A stretch of DNA of 64,000 bases from an uncultured Oscillospiraceae bacterium (GCA_934567355.1 CAKTJC010000007.1:1-64000); one strand, 5' to 3'. Shown: positions 25,730 to 37,039, counted from the stretch's first letter. Made by a program: numbers and translations. Notes: generated from the sequence alone by a model not told the origin.

Positions 25730-27031
25730 TCAGGGCTGCATTTTCTTTTTCATGCGGCGGATCTTGTTTTTCAGGTGGCGGCGGCGGGCGTGGCATTTGA
25801 TTTGACGGTGGAGCCAGATGAAAATAAGGACGATCAGGGTCAGGCAGACGATGGCCAGGGGGAGGCGCAGAGCGTGGGGGACGCTTTCGATGGCGGCGGA
25901 AGGGCTCAGCAGCTGCGCCAGGGAGAAATCCACCCTCGGCTGGGGCGGGCGCTCCAGCTGCAGCTGCAGCTGCGGCAGAGTGAGCTCATCCAGCGTGGCA
26001 GTCACGTCGGCGGTGATGCGGGTGGTCTGGCGGCTGACAGTTTCCGGCAGCTCCACGGTATAGCGGATGTCCTGCATGGACATTCCGGCGGGGATCAGGT
26101 AGCTCAGGCGCTGCCCCGCCACCGGGGTGAAGTCCCCCAGCTCCTGGGAGGCGGCGACCTGTTCGCCGGTCACCGTCACCCGGGAATAATGGGAAAAGCC
26201 GTAGTCCATCAGCTTCCAGGTATCCCGGTATTTGTCCTCCAGCAGGGGGGATTTCAGGGTGACTGCCACCAGGGTGACCCCGCCGCGCTGCACCACGGCG
26301 GCAAAGGTGCCCTGGGCGCTGGTGGTCCAGCCGGTTTTTGCCATCTGCACTCCGTCGTAATAGTACTGTCCCCCGGCCAGCAGGCGGTTTTTATTCTGGA
26401 AATCCCGGGCATCGGAGAGATTCGTAGCGGCAAAGGTATAGCAGACGGTGCTGAAATACGCCGCCAGCCCCTCCTGCTTCCAGGCGGCGGCGGTGATCAG
26501 CGCCATATCGTAGGCGGTGGTGGTGTGATTGCTGTCCGGCAGGCCGTTGGCATTGGAAAAATGGGTGTTCCGCGCGCCGAGGGCGGCGGCGGTCTCGGTC
26601 ATCTTCTCCGCGAAGGCCTCCAGGCTCCCGGACACCGCCTCTGCCAGCACGTTGGCGGCATCGTTGGCGGACTCCATGCCGATGGCATACAGCGCCTGCT
26701 CCGCGGTGATCTGCTCGCCGGGCACCAGGGAAATATGGGAGGAGGTGCGGGGCACGGCGTTCACCGCCGCCTGGGAAACGGTAAGTATCTGCTCCGGCTC
26801 CAGCGCCTGCACTGCCAGCAGCGCGGTCATGATCTTCGTGATGCTGGCGGGATAGAGCACCTGGTGCATATTCTTTTCATACAGCACCGCGCCGGTGTCC
26901 GCATCCAGCAGCACCGCCGCCTGGCTGGCAAGCTCCAGCGGTTCCTCCGCCGCCGCAGACAGCGCCCCCAGCAGAAGCAGGCAGCACAGCAGGGCGCTGA
27001 CACCCCGGATAAATCGGTCTTTTTGCATCAT
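25730..27031 (-). CDS. dacF: D-alanyl-D-alanine carboxypeptidase (PBP5-like)
   Basis: The enzyme trims the terminal D-Ala from peptidoglycan pentapeptides. The 433-residue protein has a signal peptide (about 1-28) and the three serine-peptidase motifs SITK (63-66), SAN (121-123) and KTG (232-234). A PBP5 C-terminal beta domain follows near 285-365, then one membrane span (about 387-407) and a very basic cytoplasmic tail. PBP5 proteins usually end in an amphipathic helix, so a full span with basic tail is a variant. The symbol is by family resemblance. Confidence 0.88.
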   Translation of the reverse strand: MMQKDRFIRGVSALLCCLLLLGALSAAAEEPLELASQAAVLLDADTGAVLYEKNMHQVLYPASITKIMTALLAVQALEPEQILTVSQAAVNAVPRTSSHISLVPGEQITAEQALYAIGMESANDAANVLAEAVSGSLEAFAEKMTETAAALGARNTHFSNANGLPDSNHTTTAYDMALITAAAWKQEGLAAYFSTVCYTFAATNLSDARDFQNKNRLLAGGQYYYDGVQMAKTGWTTSAQGTFAAVVQRGGVTLVAVTLKSPLLEDKYRDTWKLMDYGFSHYSRVTVTGEQVAASQELGDFTPVAGQRLSYLIPAGMSMQDIRYTVELPETVSRQTTRITADVTATLDELTLPQLQLQLERPPQPRVDFSLAQLLSPSAAIESVPHALRLPLAIVCLTLIVLIFIWLHRQIKCHARRRHLKNKIRRMKKKMQP

Positions 27032-27123
27032 GCTTGCGTGGCTCCAATCGATAGAATAGATCGTTAAAAGTATATTTTACTATATTTTCAATCAAATTGG
27101 AATATGTCTTTTCCGCATTTTTA

Positions 27124-27286
27124 AGGAAGCTCTGATTAAATCGGCAAGAGCTGACAGCGAGAGATTTTTCACTGGATGAAGGTTTCAAAAGTGGAGGAAT
27201 ACTGTATGTATTTCCCACTTTTGAAACCGCACAGCCAGGGAAAAAGATCCGCTGCTCAGCCGAAGCCGATTTATTCAGAGGTTCCT
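27124..27286. mobile_element. 163-bp MITE-like element
   Basis: Ends AGGAAGCTCTGATTAAATCGGC and GCCGATTTATTCAGAGGTTCCT are inverted repeats differing at two positions, flanked by TA on both sides (27122-27123 and 27287-27288). The middle holds an inner palindrome (GGTTTCAAAAGTG against CACTTTTGAAACC). No coding frame of its own is seen. TA duplication points to a Tc1/mariner- or IS630-type transposase acting in trans. Confidence 0.8.
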
Positions 27287-27288
27287 TA

Positions 27289-27491
27289 ACGTTTTTTCTC
27301 CCAAAACATGTGAAATCCCCGCTGCGATGACACAGCGGGGATCTCCTGCAAAAGGGATTTAGAAAGAAGAGAGGTAGAAAAAAAGAGGAGTCTACGAAAC
27401 GAAAAGCTGCGGCTCACGGCTTCCGCCGCCTTCCATGGCTATAAGATAACCTGCGGATTTGAACGGTGCATCACAAAATTGAAAACAAATC
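27289..27491. other. Gene-free stretch with one hairpin
   Basis: Only one strong structure is seen: ATCCCCGCTG (27313-27322) against CAGCGGGGAT (27331-27340). It could be a weak terminator for the carboxypeptidase leader or the GH2 gene. No promoter or frame is evident. Confidence 0.4.
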
Positions 27492-30400
27492 TTAAACAAC
27501 CGGGGAAATGGTGTAGCTGTAGCAGTAGCTTTCGGCATGGGGGAGATACTGCTCGTGGGGGGCGATGCGGGACCAGCTGTCGTCGCCGCCGATGCCGATC
27601 TGGATGGCGTTGAGGCGGAGGATCGTATCTTCCTCCCGGTTCAGCTCATAGGGATGGACGCCCCGGTCCAGTTCTTCGGCAGTATAGTGCAGGGCGCTGA
27701 ACTCGATGGGCGTTTCGGCGGTGATGCGCAGGCCGAAGCCGGTATCGTCGGTGAGGGTCAGCCAGCGGGTGCCCACATGGTTGCCGGTTTCGGAGGACTG
27801 GATGTAGGGGAAGAAATTATCCGTCACGGTGGTGTGCCAGGTGCCCACCTTCGTGCCCTTCCAGCGGTCGATGTAGGTCTCCTCGGGGCCGTTGCCGAAC
27901 CAGGTCAGCTGCTCGAATTCCCCGGGCACCCGCATGGACATGCCCGCCACGGGGATATAGACCAGGCGCTCATCGTAATTGGGGCGGATCTCCACCGCGG
28001 CGCGCAGGGTCCCGGCGCCGGAGACGGTGTAGGTGGTGTTCAGCACCAGGCCGTTCAGCTCAGGATAGGTCCCCTCCACGGTGAGGGTGACCTCCCCCGG
28101 CGTTTCCCGGGCAATATCAAAGCGGCTGACCTGATACGTCCCCTTGTCCCGCCACATGGCGATGAACACATTGAGCCCCGCGCCGTAGGCCCGGTCGTTG
28201 TCCGTGCTGCCCCGGAAGAAGTCGCCCTGGGGGCCTTCGCCGCTTACCAGCAGATCGCGCCAGGCACCGGAAGCATTCAGGCCCTGGCACAGGACGATCC
28301 TGCCCAGCCGTGTATCGAATTGCGCCCGCAGGGTGGGCGTCTCCACCAGGACGGTGCCGGGACGCTCCGTCACGGCGACGGGGGGCTGCTCCTGCGCTGC
28401 CTGGGGTTCAGGCTGGACGTCCGGCGTGAGGGTGAACTGCTCCCATGCCGCCTCAAAGCCGGCGGGGAGCATCCCGTCGGCCTGCTTCAGGCGCAGGGAG
28501 AGATTCAGGAAATACTCGCTGCCGCTGCGCAGCTGCGACGCCTCCCAGGTGAAGGGGATCCGGATGTCGGCGCTGCCCGGCTGGTTGGTCACAGAGTCCA
28601 CATTGGGCAGGTGCAGAAGGTCCTCGTCCACGATCCCCTGCTGCAGGACGGTATCGTCCCGCTTGAGCTCCCAATGGAGCTCGTATTTTTCGGCAATGTC
28701 CGTAAACAGGAAGAAATTGCGCAGACCTACCACGCCATTTGACGCGTCCACGTCCCGGAATTTCAGCTGCTGATAGTGATAGCGCACCTCGGCCATCTCC
28801 GGCTGGACGGTGCGGTCGGGCAGCAGCAGGCCGTTGGCGCAGAAATTATCATCGTGTACCCGCTCGCCGAAGTCGCCGCCGTAGCCGAAGAAGACGGTGC
28901 CGTCGTCGGCGGTCTGATAAATGGACTGGTCGATGAAATCCCAGATAAAGCCGCCCTGGAGATTGCGGTAGGTATCGTAGGCATCCCAGTATTCATCGAA
29001 ATTGCCCTCGGAATTGCCCATGGCGTGCTCGTATTCGCACTCGATCATGGGCAGCGCCGCATCGCTCTCGCCGTACTCCCGCAGCACCTCCACCCGGTAG
29101 TACATGCCGGAATACACATCGATGCCGGTTTCGGTCATCAGCCGCGCCTGCTCATAGTGCCAGGGGCGGTCGGCGGTCTCGGCGTGGAGCACCCGCATGG
29201 TGCCCTCGGGATCCGGATAGGCCTGCACTAGGACGGTGCGCAGGATCTGCGGGTTCTTGCACTCGTTGCCCAGGGACCACATGACCACGCTGGCATGGTT
29301 CCGGTCCCGGCGCACCATGTTGTACTCCCGGTCAATGAGAGAGGCGGAGAGATAGTCGGTGATGCGCTCATTCTCATAAATCATGTTGGAGTGGCACTCC
29401 ACGTTGGCTTCGTCCACCACATAGATGCCGTACCTGTCGCACAGATAGTACCAATAGGGGGAATTGGGATAATGGGAGGTGCGCACGGCATTGATGTTGT
29501 TTTCCAGCATAATGCGGATGTCCTCTTCCATCACTTCTTTCGGGATGGCGTAGCCGTATTCCGGGTGGGTTTCGTGCCGGTCCACTCCCCGGAAGCAGAT
29601 GGGCTGGCCGTTGATGCGGATCAGGTCGGCGTCATCGGTGCTGCCCTCGAACCAGCCGGAAGATGTGGTCTTGTAGGTGATCTTGCGGAAGCCCACCTGG
29701 GCGGACTCGTAAACCGTGCCGGCCTCCGTCTGCTCCTCCAGCACCAGGGTATAGAGGTACGGATCCTCGGCGCTCCATTTCCGGGGGGCAGCCACCGGGA
29801 CGGAGAAAGCGAGGGTGATCTCCTCCCCGGCGGGGATGCGCGCTTCCTGCACGGCATCCGTCAGGGGCAGCTCGGCGCCTTCGGCGTCATACAGGTGCAG
29901 CGTCACCCGGGCGGACTGGACGGAAGCGGTGTAGTTCTTCACCATGACCTCCGCCTGCAGGGTGCTGTTGGTAAAGCCTTCGTCAAAATCGGTGACGACG
30001 GAATAGTCCCGCACCCGGGTCTGGGGGGCGGCGTAGCAATACACATCCCGGAAAATGCCGGACAGGTCGAAATAATCCTGATCTTCCAGCCAGGAGCCGT
30101 CGCACCAGCGATAGACCTTGACGGCGACGGTATTTTCTTCGCCCACCCGGACGTAATCCGTGATGTCAAATTCGTCGGTGGTGAAGGAATCCTCGGCATA
30201 GCCCACCAGGACGCCGTTGACCCAGAGATAGAAGGCGGAATCCACCCCTTCAAAATCCAGATAGACCCGGCTGCCCTCCCACTGCTCCGGGATCCGGAAG
30301 CTGCGGCGATACAGGCCGACGGGATTATAGACCGTGGGGGCCTTGGGCAGATCCCGGGGGTAGCCGATGCCCTCGTTGCCGAAATTGCGGGCAAATTTCT

Positions 30401-30824
30401 GGGTGGTGTTAGTGTAGATGGGGTGATCGTAGCCCTGGGTCTGCCAGACAGAGGGGACGAAGATGGCGTCCCAGGTGGAATCGTCAAAATCCGGGCGGAA
30501 GAATTCCGTGTCCCCGCCGGCGTCAAAGGCGGCGGGGCTTTCGTACCAGGAAAACTTCCACTGGGTCTGGCTGAGCAGCAGATAATAGGGCGACAGGGAC
30601 TTGTCGTAATCCACGGCGGCGCGGATGGCGGCGCTGCCGGTCTCATAGGGGATGGAATCGGTGCGGGCAGGTTCCCGGCCGATCTGCACAATGTCGCAGC
30701 TGCGGCTGCCGACGGCGCCGGAAATATCGCCGTCCCATTCCTGCCCCGTCCAGGACACGGCATGGGCGCAGACGCTCAGGGACACGATGAGCAGCAGCAC
30801 GGTCAGGCAGAGGAAGCGTTTCAC
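27492..30824 (-). CDS. Secreted GH2 beta-galactosidase (LacZ-like)
   Basis: The 1110-residue protein starts at GTG, overlapping the stop of the adenylation gene as GTGA. It has a signal peptide ending near CAHA (22), unusual for a LacZ-type enzyme. The order is jelly-roll, Ig-like, TIM barrel, Ig-like and a C-terminal beta-sandwich. Acid/base Glu521 lies in WSLGNE and nucleophile Glu597 in CEYEHAMGNS. It should release galactose from beta-galactosides outside the cell. Coupling to a dlt-like cassette, not to the galactan operon, is odd. Confidence 0.92.
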   Translation of the reverse strand: MKRFLCLTVLLLIVSLSVCAHAVSWTGQEWDGDISGAVGSRSCDIVQIGREPARTDSIPYETGSAAIRAAVDYDKSLSPYYLLLSQTQWKFSWYESPAAFDAGGDTEFFRPDFDDSTWDAIFVPSVWQTQGYDHPIYTNTTQKFARNFGNEGIGYPRDLPKAPTVYNPVGLYRRSFRIPEQWEGSRVYLDFEGVDSAFYLWVNGVLVGYAEDSFTTDEFDITDYVRVGEENTVAVKVYRWCDGSWLEDQDYFDLSGIFRDVYCYAAPQTRVRDYSVVTDFDEGFTNSTLQAEVMVKNYTASVQSARVTLHLYDAEGAELPLTDAVQEARIPAGEEITLAFSVPVAAPRKWSAEDPYLYTLVLEEQTEAGTVYESAQVGFRKITYKTTSSGWFEGSTDDADLIRINGQPICFRGVDRHETHPEYGYAIPKEVMEEDIRIMLENNINAVRTSHYPNSPYWYYLCDRYGIYVVDEANVECHSNMIYENERITDYLSASLIDREYNMVRRDRNHASVVMWSLGNECKNPQILRTVLVQAYPDPEGTMRVLHAETADRPWHYEQARLMTETGIDVYSGMYYRVEVLREYGESDAALPMIECEYEHAMGNSEGNFDEYWDAYDTYRNLQGGFIWDFIDQSIYQTADDGTVFFGYGGDFGERVHDDNFCANGLLLPDRTVQPEMAEVRYHYQQLKFRDVDASNGVVGLRNFFLFTDIAEKYELHWELKRDDTVLQQGIVDEDLLHLPNVDSVTNQPGSADIRIPFTWEASQLRSGSEYFLNLSLRLKQADGMLPAGFEAAWEQFTLTPDVQPEPQAAQEQPPVAVTERPGTVLVETPTLRAQFDTRLGRIVLCQGLNASGAWRDLLVSGEGPQGDFFRGSTDNDRAYGAGLNVFIAMWRDKGTYQVSRFDIARETPGEVTLTVEGTYPELNGLVLNTTYTVSGAGTLRAAVEIRPNYDERLVYIPVAGMSMRVPGEFEQLTWFGNGPEETYIDRWKGTKVGTWHTTVTDNFFPYIQSSETGNHVGTRWLTLTDDTGFGLRITAETPIEFSALHYTAEELDRGVHPYELNREEDTILRLNAIQIGIGGDDSWSRIAPHEQYLPHAESYCYSYTISPVV

Positions 30825-32335
30825 CCTTGTTTCATCCTTTCTGTCAGGGCGGCACGGTTCAGCTTCATGCTGGCGGTATGGGGGAGCGCATCCAGGTGCA
30901 GGTATCTGTCCGGCAGCATGTAGCGCGCCAGGCGGGTCTTCAGCTCCCGGTGCAGCTGCTTTTCGGTAAGATCGCCGGTGTAGAAGCACCAGAGTTCTCC
31001 CTTCTCCCGGTCAAAGAGCACACAGCCCTCCTGCCAGCCGGGGATGGCAGCCAGCGCGGCCTCCACCTCGCCCAGCTCCATGCGGTAGCCCATGTGCTTG
31101 ATCTGGCTGTCCCGGCGGCCCAGGACCACCAGGCAGCCGTCCTGCCGCAGGAAGCCGATGTCGCCGCCCCGGTAGAAGCGCTCGTAATATCCCCTGCCCA
31201 GGGGATCCACCACCCAGGCGTTTTGGGTGCGGGCGGCGTCCCGGTGGTAGCCGGCGGCGACCCAGGGGCTGGAAAGAAGCATCTCGCCGGGCGTGCCGGG
31301 GGCGGCCTCCTCGCCGTTTTCATCCAGGAAGAGGATATGCACCAGGGGGAAGGGCTTGCCCACGCTCAGGCGCTCCCCTTCCCGGGGCTTTTCGGTGACC
31401 CTGCCCACGGCCACGGAGAACATCTCGGTGGAGCCATAGAAATGCCACCAGGAGGCATTGGGGGTCGCCTGCATCCACACTTCCAGCGGCGGCCAGGGCA
31501 TGGACTCGCCGGACATGATGCCATAGCGCAGCTGCGGCAGGCACCCGGGCTCCAGCACCCCGGCATTGACCACGGACACGAAGCTGGAGGGGGTCATGGT
31601 CAGCTCGGTCACCCGCTCCCGGTTCAGGCAGTCGATCAGCTTGCGGGGGAAGGTCAGCACGCCGGAGGGCAGCAGGTACACCGTCGCGCCCAGCGCCGCC
31701 GGGGGGAAAATATCGATGATGGAATTGGCATAGAAGAAGGGGGACTGGTTGCCGAACACCACCGTCTCGTCAAAGCCGTAGGCTTCGATGGTGGCCCGGG
31801 TCCAGTTCAGGTACGCCAGGTGGGTCTGCACGGAGCCTTTGGGGACGCCGGTGGAGCCGCTGGTATAGAGAATGGACATGGGGTCATAGGCGCTGGCGCT
31901 GCGGCGGATGGCATCCAGGCGGGCGGCATTTTCCGGGTGGGCGGCGGCAGCGTCGTAGGTGAGCACCGGGGCAGGGACGCCGCCCAGGGCATGCAGCGCC
32001 TTTTCGCCCTTCTCGTCCGCCACCACGGCGGCGGGGGAAAGCAGCGTAAGCAGCTGGTGCAGCCGCTCCGCCGGCATGGAAATATCCAGCGGTGCATAGG
32101 CGCAGCCGGCATACAGCACGCCGTACAGGGCGGGGATATTGCGGATGCTCCGGGCATCCAGCAGCAGCGCCACGCTCTGCCGGGGCGCCGTCACCTCCGC
32201 CAGGGCGGAGCCGATGCGCCGGGCGGTATCGGTCAGCGCCCGATAGGTCAGCTTTTCCCGGTCGTCATAGAAGGCAGTCCGCTCCGGCACCCGGGCCGCC
32301 GTCACTTCCAGCGGCTGCAAAATATTAAAAAACAT
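30821..32335 (-). CDS. Second DltA-like adenylation enzyme, altered substrate pocket
   Basis: The 504-residue enzyme has the adenylation-domain motifs ILYTSGSTGVPKGS (155-168), YGSTE (300-304), GGDIGFLRQDGCLVVLGRRDSQIKHMGYRMELGE and a C-terminal SMKLNR Lys. It therefore should make an acyl-AMP and load a carrier protein. Where amino-acid enzymes have FD, it has YA (Ala203), and the DltA Cys is Ser275 (MSGE). The ATG after AAAGGAGC is preferred to GTG nine bases upstream. It probably uses the single carrier protein of this cassette. Confidence 0.8.
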   Translation of the reverse strand: MFFNILQPLEVTAARVPERTAFYDDREKLTYRALTDTARRIGSALAEVTAPRQSVALLLDARSIRNIPALYGVLYAGCAYAPLDISMPAERLHQLLTLLSPAAVVADEKGEKALHALGGVPAPVLTYDAAAAHPENAARLDAIRRSASAYDPMSILYTSGSTGVPKGSVQTHLAYLNWTRATIEAYGFDETVVFGNQSPFFYANSIIDIFPPAALGATVYLLPSGVLTFPRKLIDCLNRERVTELTMTPSSFVSVVNAGVLEPGCLPQLRYGIMSGESMPWPPLEVWMQATPNASWWHFYGSTEMFSVAVGRVTEKPREGERLSVGKPFPLVHILFLDENGEEAAPGTPGEMLLSSPWVAAGYHRDAARTQNAWVVDPLGRGYYERFYRGGDIGFLRQDGCLVVLGRRDSQIKHMGYRMELGEVEAALAAIPGWQEGCVLFDREKGELWCFYTGDLTEKQLHRELKTRLARYMLPDRYLHLDALPHTASMKLNRAALTERMKQG

Positions 32336-32375
32336 ATGATCCACGCTCCTTTATGTCGATGATCCCCTTGGAACG

Positions 32376-33443
32376 CTATGGTTCCTTATCCTTGGGGGCG
32401 GATTCAAAGGCAGGGAGGCTCTCGTACCAGCTTTGGGCGGCGAGGGCATAGCTTTCGTAGGCGGAGTCGTCCCGGCGGTCGGGGATCCCGCACTGCTCCC
32501 GCAGCTGCGCACCCAGGGCGCGGGAGAGGGTGATGCTGCCCTTGACGTTCAGATGCTGCCAGTCGGCAAAGTCCGTGGAATAGCGCAGCCCGAAGCGCAG
32601 CTCCGGCTGGTTGAAATTGACGCCGGTCACGCCGTATTCCTCCGCCACCGCCCACAGGGCGTTGTAATACATGTGGTCGCCGGCATAATCCGGGTTGGGC
32701 ATGCCGATGAGCATTACCTCGATGCCCTCGTCCCGGCACAGCTCGAAGATCTTGCGGACGTACTCCTCTTCCCGCTGATTCATGCTGCGCTTGACGCCTG
32801 TCCACACCATGCTGGGGCGCTGGTGGTGCTCCACCGCGTCCATTTCGATGAAGCCCTTCCAGTTTTCGCCCCGACCGCCGTTGTCCGGCGGGATGACAAA
32901 ATCACTCCAGGTAACGGTGGCGTAGTTGTCGTGCACCTGGGGAAGCCCCAGAATATAGTCCAGCGCATCGGCGGGCTTTTCCACGCAGGCCAGAATCGCG
33001 CCCAGGCGGTTATCCAGCCCCCGGATGCCGAAGGTGGACAAAATGGTGCGCCCTCGCCGGGAATAATCCTGCACATAGATGGAGGGCTTGGCATCCAGCA
33101 GAATCAGCCGGGGCTGCTGGGTCTTCAGCGCCTCCCGGATCACATAGTAGCTGACCCAGAAGGGCTGCTCCGCGCTGCACAGGTCATAGGCGGCGATGCC
33201 GTATTCCTGCCACAGCACGTTGGGGTTCACCCCCGCGTACACCATGCTGGTACCCACCGCCAGCACATCCACGGTGTTCTCCGGCTGCCGGTAGAGGTTT
33301 ACCATGCTGCAGATGCCGTAGTCATGCTTGGGGGTGAGCACATAGGTGGCGTAGCCGATCGCCAGCGCCGCCAGAAGGACAAAGCACACCAGCCGCAGCC
33401 AGAACCGCGCCAGCTGCCTGCGCCGGGAAAGCTCCTTCGCCAT
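32376..33443 (-). CDS. DltD/AlgX-like SGNH-fold membrane-anchored protein
   Basis: The 355-residue protein has one N-terminal membrane span (about 14-36) and an extracellular SGNH-like domain: GTSM with Ser66 near the start and DWQHLN with Asp294 and His297 near the end. These positions fit the catalytic triad of DltD, AlgJ and AlgX proteins that pass acyl groups to surface polymers. It follows the MBOAT gene by 14 bases. It is shorter than DltD of Bacillus and may belong to a separate branch. Confidence 0.75.
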   Translation of the reverse strand: MAKELSRRRQLARFWLRLVCFVLLAALAIGYATYVLTPKHDYGICSMVNLYRQPENTVDVLAVGTSMVYAGVNPNVLWQEYGIAAYDLCSAEQPFWVSYYVIREALKTQQPRLILLDAKPSIYVQDYSRRGRTILSTFGIRGLDNRLGAILACVEKPADALDYILGLPQVHDNYATVTWSDFVIPPDNGGRGENWKGFIEMDAVEHHQRPSMVWTGVKRSMNQREEEYVRKIFELCRDEGIEVMLIGMPNPDYAGDHMYYNALWAVAEEYGVTGVNFNQPELRFGLRYSTDFADWQHLNVKGSITLSRALGAQLREQCGIPDRRDDSAYESYALAAQSWYESLPAFESAPKDKEP

Positions 33444-33457
33444 GGGATGGCCTCCTT

Positions 33458-34960
33458 TCAGAACTGGGTATACACGAACGCGGCGCTGTCAAGCCCCGGG
33501 CCGTAAATGCCGAAGATCATCACGATCAGGATCAGCGCCAGCAGCACCGGCCAGCGCACCCACACCGGGGCGGCTGCCAGACGGGCGCACACATCGATCT
33601 TCTTTTCGCACAGAAGATCCACGGTGAGCAAAATTACCAGGGCGGCAGCCAGGATGATCCACTCCCGGGGCTCCAGGATGGCGCTCATGCGCCGGGGGAG
33701 ATCCGCCAGGCTCCAGCTGCCGAAGATCTGTGCCAGAATGGCGCCCCCCTGCCGGGGACTGTTGGTAAAGGCAAACGCCTGGGGCAGCGCCACCAGCAGC
33801 CAGGTGCGCAGAAGCCGGACGGGGGTCATCCAGCCGTTTTTGGGAAGCTTCCATTTCCGGTTCAGCTTTTTCCACACCGGATCGAGCAGCATGGACGCCG
33901 CCATGAGCACGCCGAACCAGGCGCCGTAGATCACCGCGTTCCAGTTCGCCACATGCCATACGCCGATGAGCAGGAACACCAGCACCGTCGCCAGGGCAGT
34001 GGGCACCATGCGGCCGGTCTTCTTGCCAAGCAGCCGGGACGCGCCCCGCCCCAGGGCAATGCCCGCCCGGCTGGTGGTCAGGGGGTACAGGAGATTGGAG
34101 CGGAACCAGGCGCCCAGGGTGATGTGCCAGCGCCGCCAGTATTCCGCCGCGCTCCGGGAGAAGAAGGGGCGGCGGAAATTCTCCGGCAGCTCCACGCCGA
34201 ACATTCGGGAGACGCCCCGGACCATATCCATGCCGCCGGAAAAATCGGCGTACAGCCGCACCGCGTAGCACACAAGGCCGCCCGCCGCCAGATAGCCGGG
34301 CAGCGGCTCGTCGGTGAGCAGGGCGGAGGTCAGGGGCACCATGCGGTCGGCAATGACCAGCTTTTTGAAAAAGCCCCACAGCATCAGCTGGAAGCCGGAC
34401 ACCACCTGCACCGGCTCCAGCCGGTGCCCAGCCAGGAGCTGGGGGCCCAGCTCCTTCCAGGTGGAGATGGGGCCCTGGGCCAGCTGGGGGAAGAAGCCCA
34501 GAAAGAGCCAGGTCTTCAGGGGGTCCCGGGGCAGCGATGCCTTCCCCCGGTAAATATCGATGAGCAGACCGGCGGACTGGAAGGTGAAATAGCTCAGACC
34601 CACCGGAACCACCAAAGCCCATGCCGGAAGCATGGGTGATTTTTTGCCGGAGAGCGCCTGCAGCAGCGCATCGGCGGCGGGGGCATATTTCATCAGCAGC
34701 ATCATGCCGAAATCCAGCACCAGAAGCAGCGCCAGCAGCAGCCGGGGGCGGCGGACCCGCCCCGCCCCCAGCGCCCGGCCGCCCAGCCAGGTCAGCAGGC
34801 TGAGAGCGGTGAGATAGGCGGCGCTCTGCCACCCACCCAGGGCGACAAACACCGCGCTGGCAGCCAGCAGCCCGAGCCACCGGCACTTGAGCGGCAGCAG
34901 CCAGGTGACGGCCAGCGCCGCCGCCACGAAAATCAGGAATTCAAAGGATACAATGGGCAT
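33458..34960 (-). CDS. MBOAT O-acyltransferase (DltB/AlgI-like)
   Basis: The 500-residue membrane protein begins at the ATG after CAGGAGGT. It carries the MBOAT signatures EYWRRWHITLGAWFRSNLLYPL with His279 and IGVWHVANWN with catalytic His336. It should move an acyl group from the carrier protein across the membrane to an outer acceptor. About eleven hydrophobic segments fit the family. The SGNH protein is its likely partner. A 300-base repeat block separates it from the adenylation gene upstream. Confidence 0.88.
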   Translation of the reverse strand: MPIVSFEFLIFVAAALAVTWLLPLKCRWLGLLAASAVFVALGGWQSAAYLTALSLLTWLGGRALGAGRVRRPRLLLALLLVLDFGMMLLMKYAPAADALLQALSGKKSPMLPAWALVVPVGLSYFTFQSAGLLIDIYRGKASLPRDPLKTWLFLGFFPQLAQGPISTWKELGPQLLAGHRLEPVQVVSGFQLMLWGFFKKLVIADRMVPLTSALLTDEPLPGYLAAGGLVCYAVRLYADFSGGMDMVRGVSRMFGVELPENFRRPFFSRSAAEYWRRWHITLGAWFRSNLLYPLTTSRAGIALGRGASRLLGKKTGRMVPTALATVLVFLLIGVWHVANWNAVIYGAWFGVLMAASMLLDPVWKKLNRKWKLPKNGWMTPVRLLRTWLLVALPQAFAFTNSPRQGGAILAQIFGSWSLADLPRRMSAILEPREWIILAAALVILLTVDLLCEKKIDVCARLAAAPVWVRWPVLLALILIVMIFGIYGPGLDSAAFVYTQF

Positions 34961-35260
34961 ATTGACCTCCTGTCGGATTCTGATCGAGCGTTCTCTCGCC
35001 CCCCGCGAAAGCGGGGGATGCGGCGGGGAATGAATGGCAGCGGGATAAAATTCGGAATCTTTCTCCATTGGACGGGGAGCACTCCCTCAGTCTCGCTGGC
35101 GCTCGACAGCTCCCTCAGCGAGGGAGCCGAGGGGTTCTCTTGCCCCCCGCTTTCGCGGGGGGTGGCTGAGCGAAGCGAAGTCAGGGGGTGTGGCGTGGGA
35201 TGGTTGCTGACGGGCTGAAATTTGGAGTCCTCCACCATTGGACGGGGGACACCCCTTCAG
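34961..35260. repeat. Family B repeats inside the dlt-like operon
   Basis: The gap carries CCCCCGC/GCGGGGG (near 35001-35017), GCTCCCTC-AGC-GAGGGAGC (35109-35127), CCCCCCGC-TTTC-GCGGGGGG (35143-35162) and the start of another family B copy. That copy runs into the upstream gene (GCTCCCCC-AGC-GGGGGAGC, 35280-35298). No frame of its own is seen. Confidence 0.85.
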
Positions 35261-36760
<1,500 letters not shown>

Positions 36761-36763
36761 GGC

Positions 36764-36997
36764 TTACCCCCGGCAGCGGTGCACCAGCTCCAGCATGGAG
36801 GCGGCGCTGTTGAAGTTCTCCGGCTCGATGTCACCGGTGGCAATGCGGATGCCGAAGGTCTCGTCCAGCGCGGCAATGATCTGGGTCAACGTCAGGGAGT
36901 CCACGATCCCGTCATCCACCAGGGCGGTCTCGGCGGCAAAGTCGATGTCCTCGTCCACTTCCGCCAGGGCGGCAAGCAGCATTTCCATTTCATCCAT
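36764..36997 (-). CDS. Acyl/D-alanyl carrier protein (DltC-like)
   Basis: The 77-residue acidic protein has DDGIVDSLTL, where Ser34 should carry the phosphopantetheine arm. Length and helical content fit carrier proteins. It is the first gene of the cassette and the only carrier seen in it, so both adenylation enzymes may compete for it. GAGAGGAGCC precedes the ATG. Confidence 0.88.
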   Translation of the reverse strand: MDEMEMLLAALAEVDEDIDFAAETALVDDGIVDSLTLTQIIAALDETFGIRIATGDIEPENFNSAASMLELVHRCRG

Positions 36998-37039
36998 GAT
37001 TGACGGCTCCTCTCTCTATCAGGTGTATACCAGGTGTAT

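Noticed and set aside
27289..27491. A possible riboswitch before or after the GH2 gene
   Set aside because: Only one simple hairpin is visible and it is downstream of the gene.
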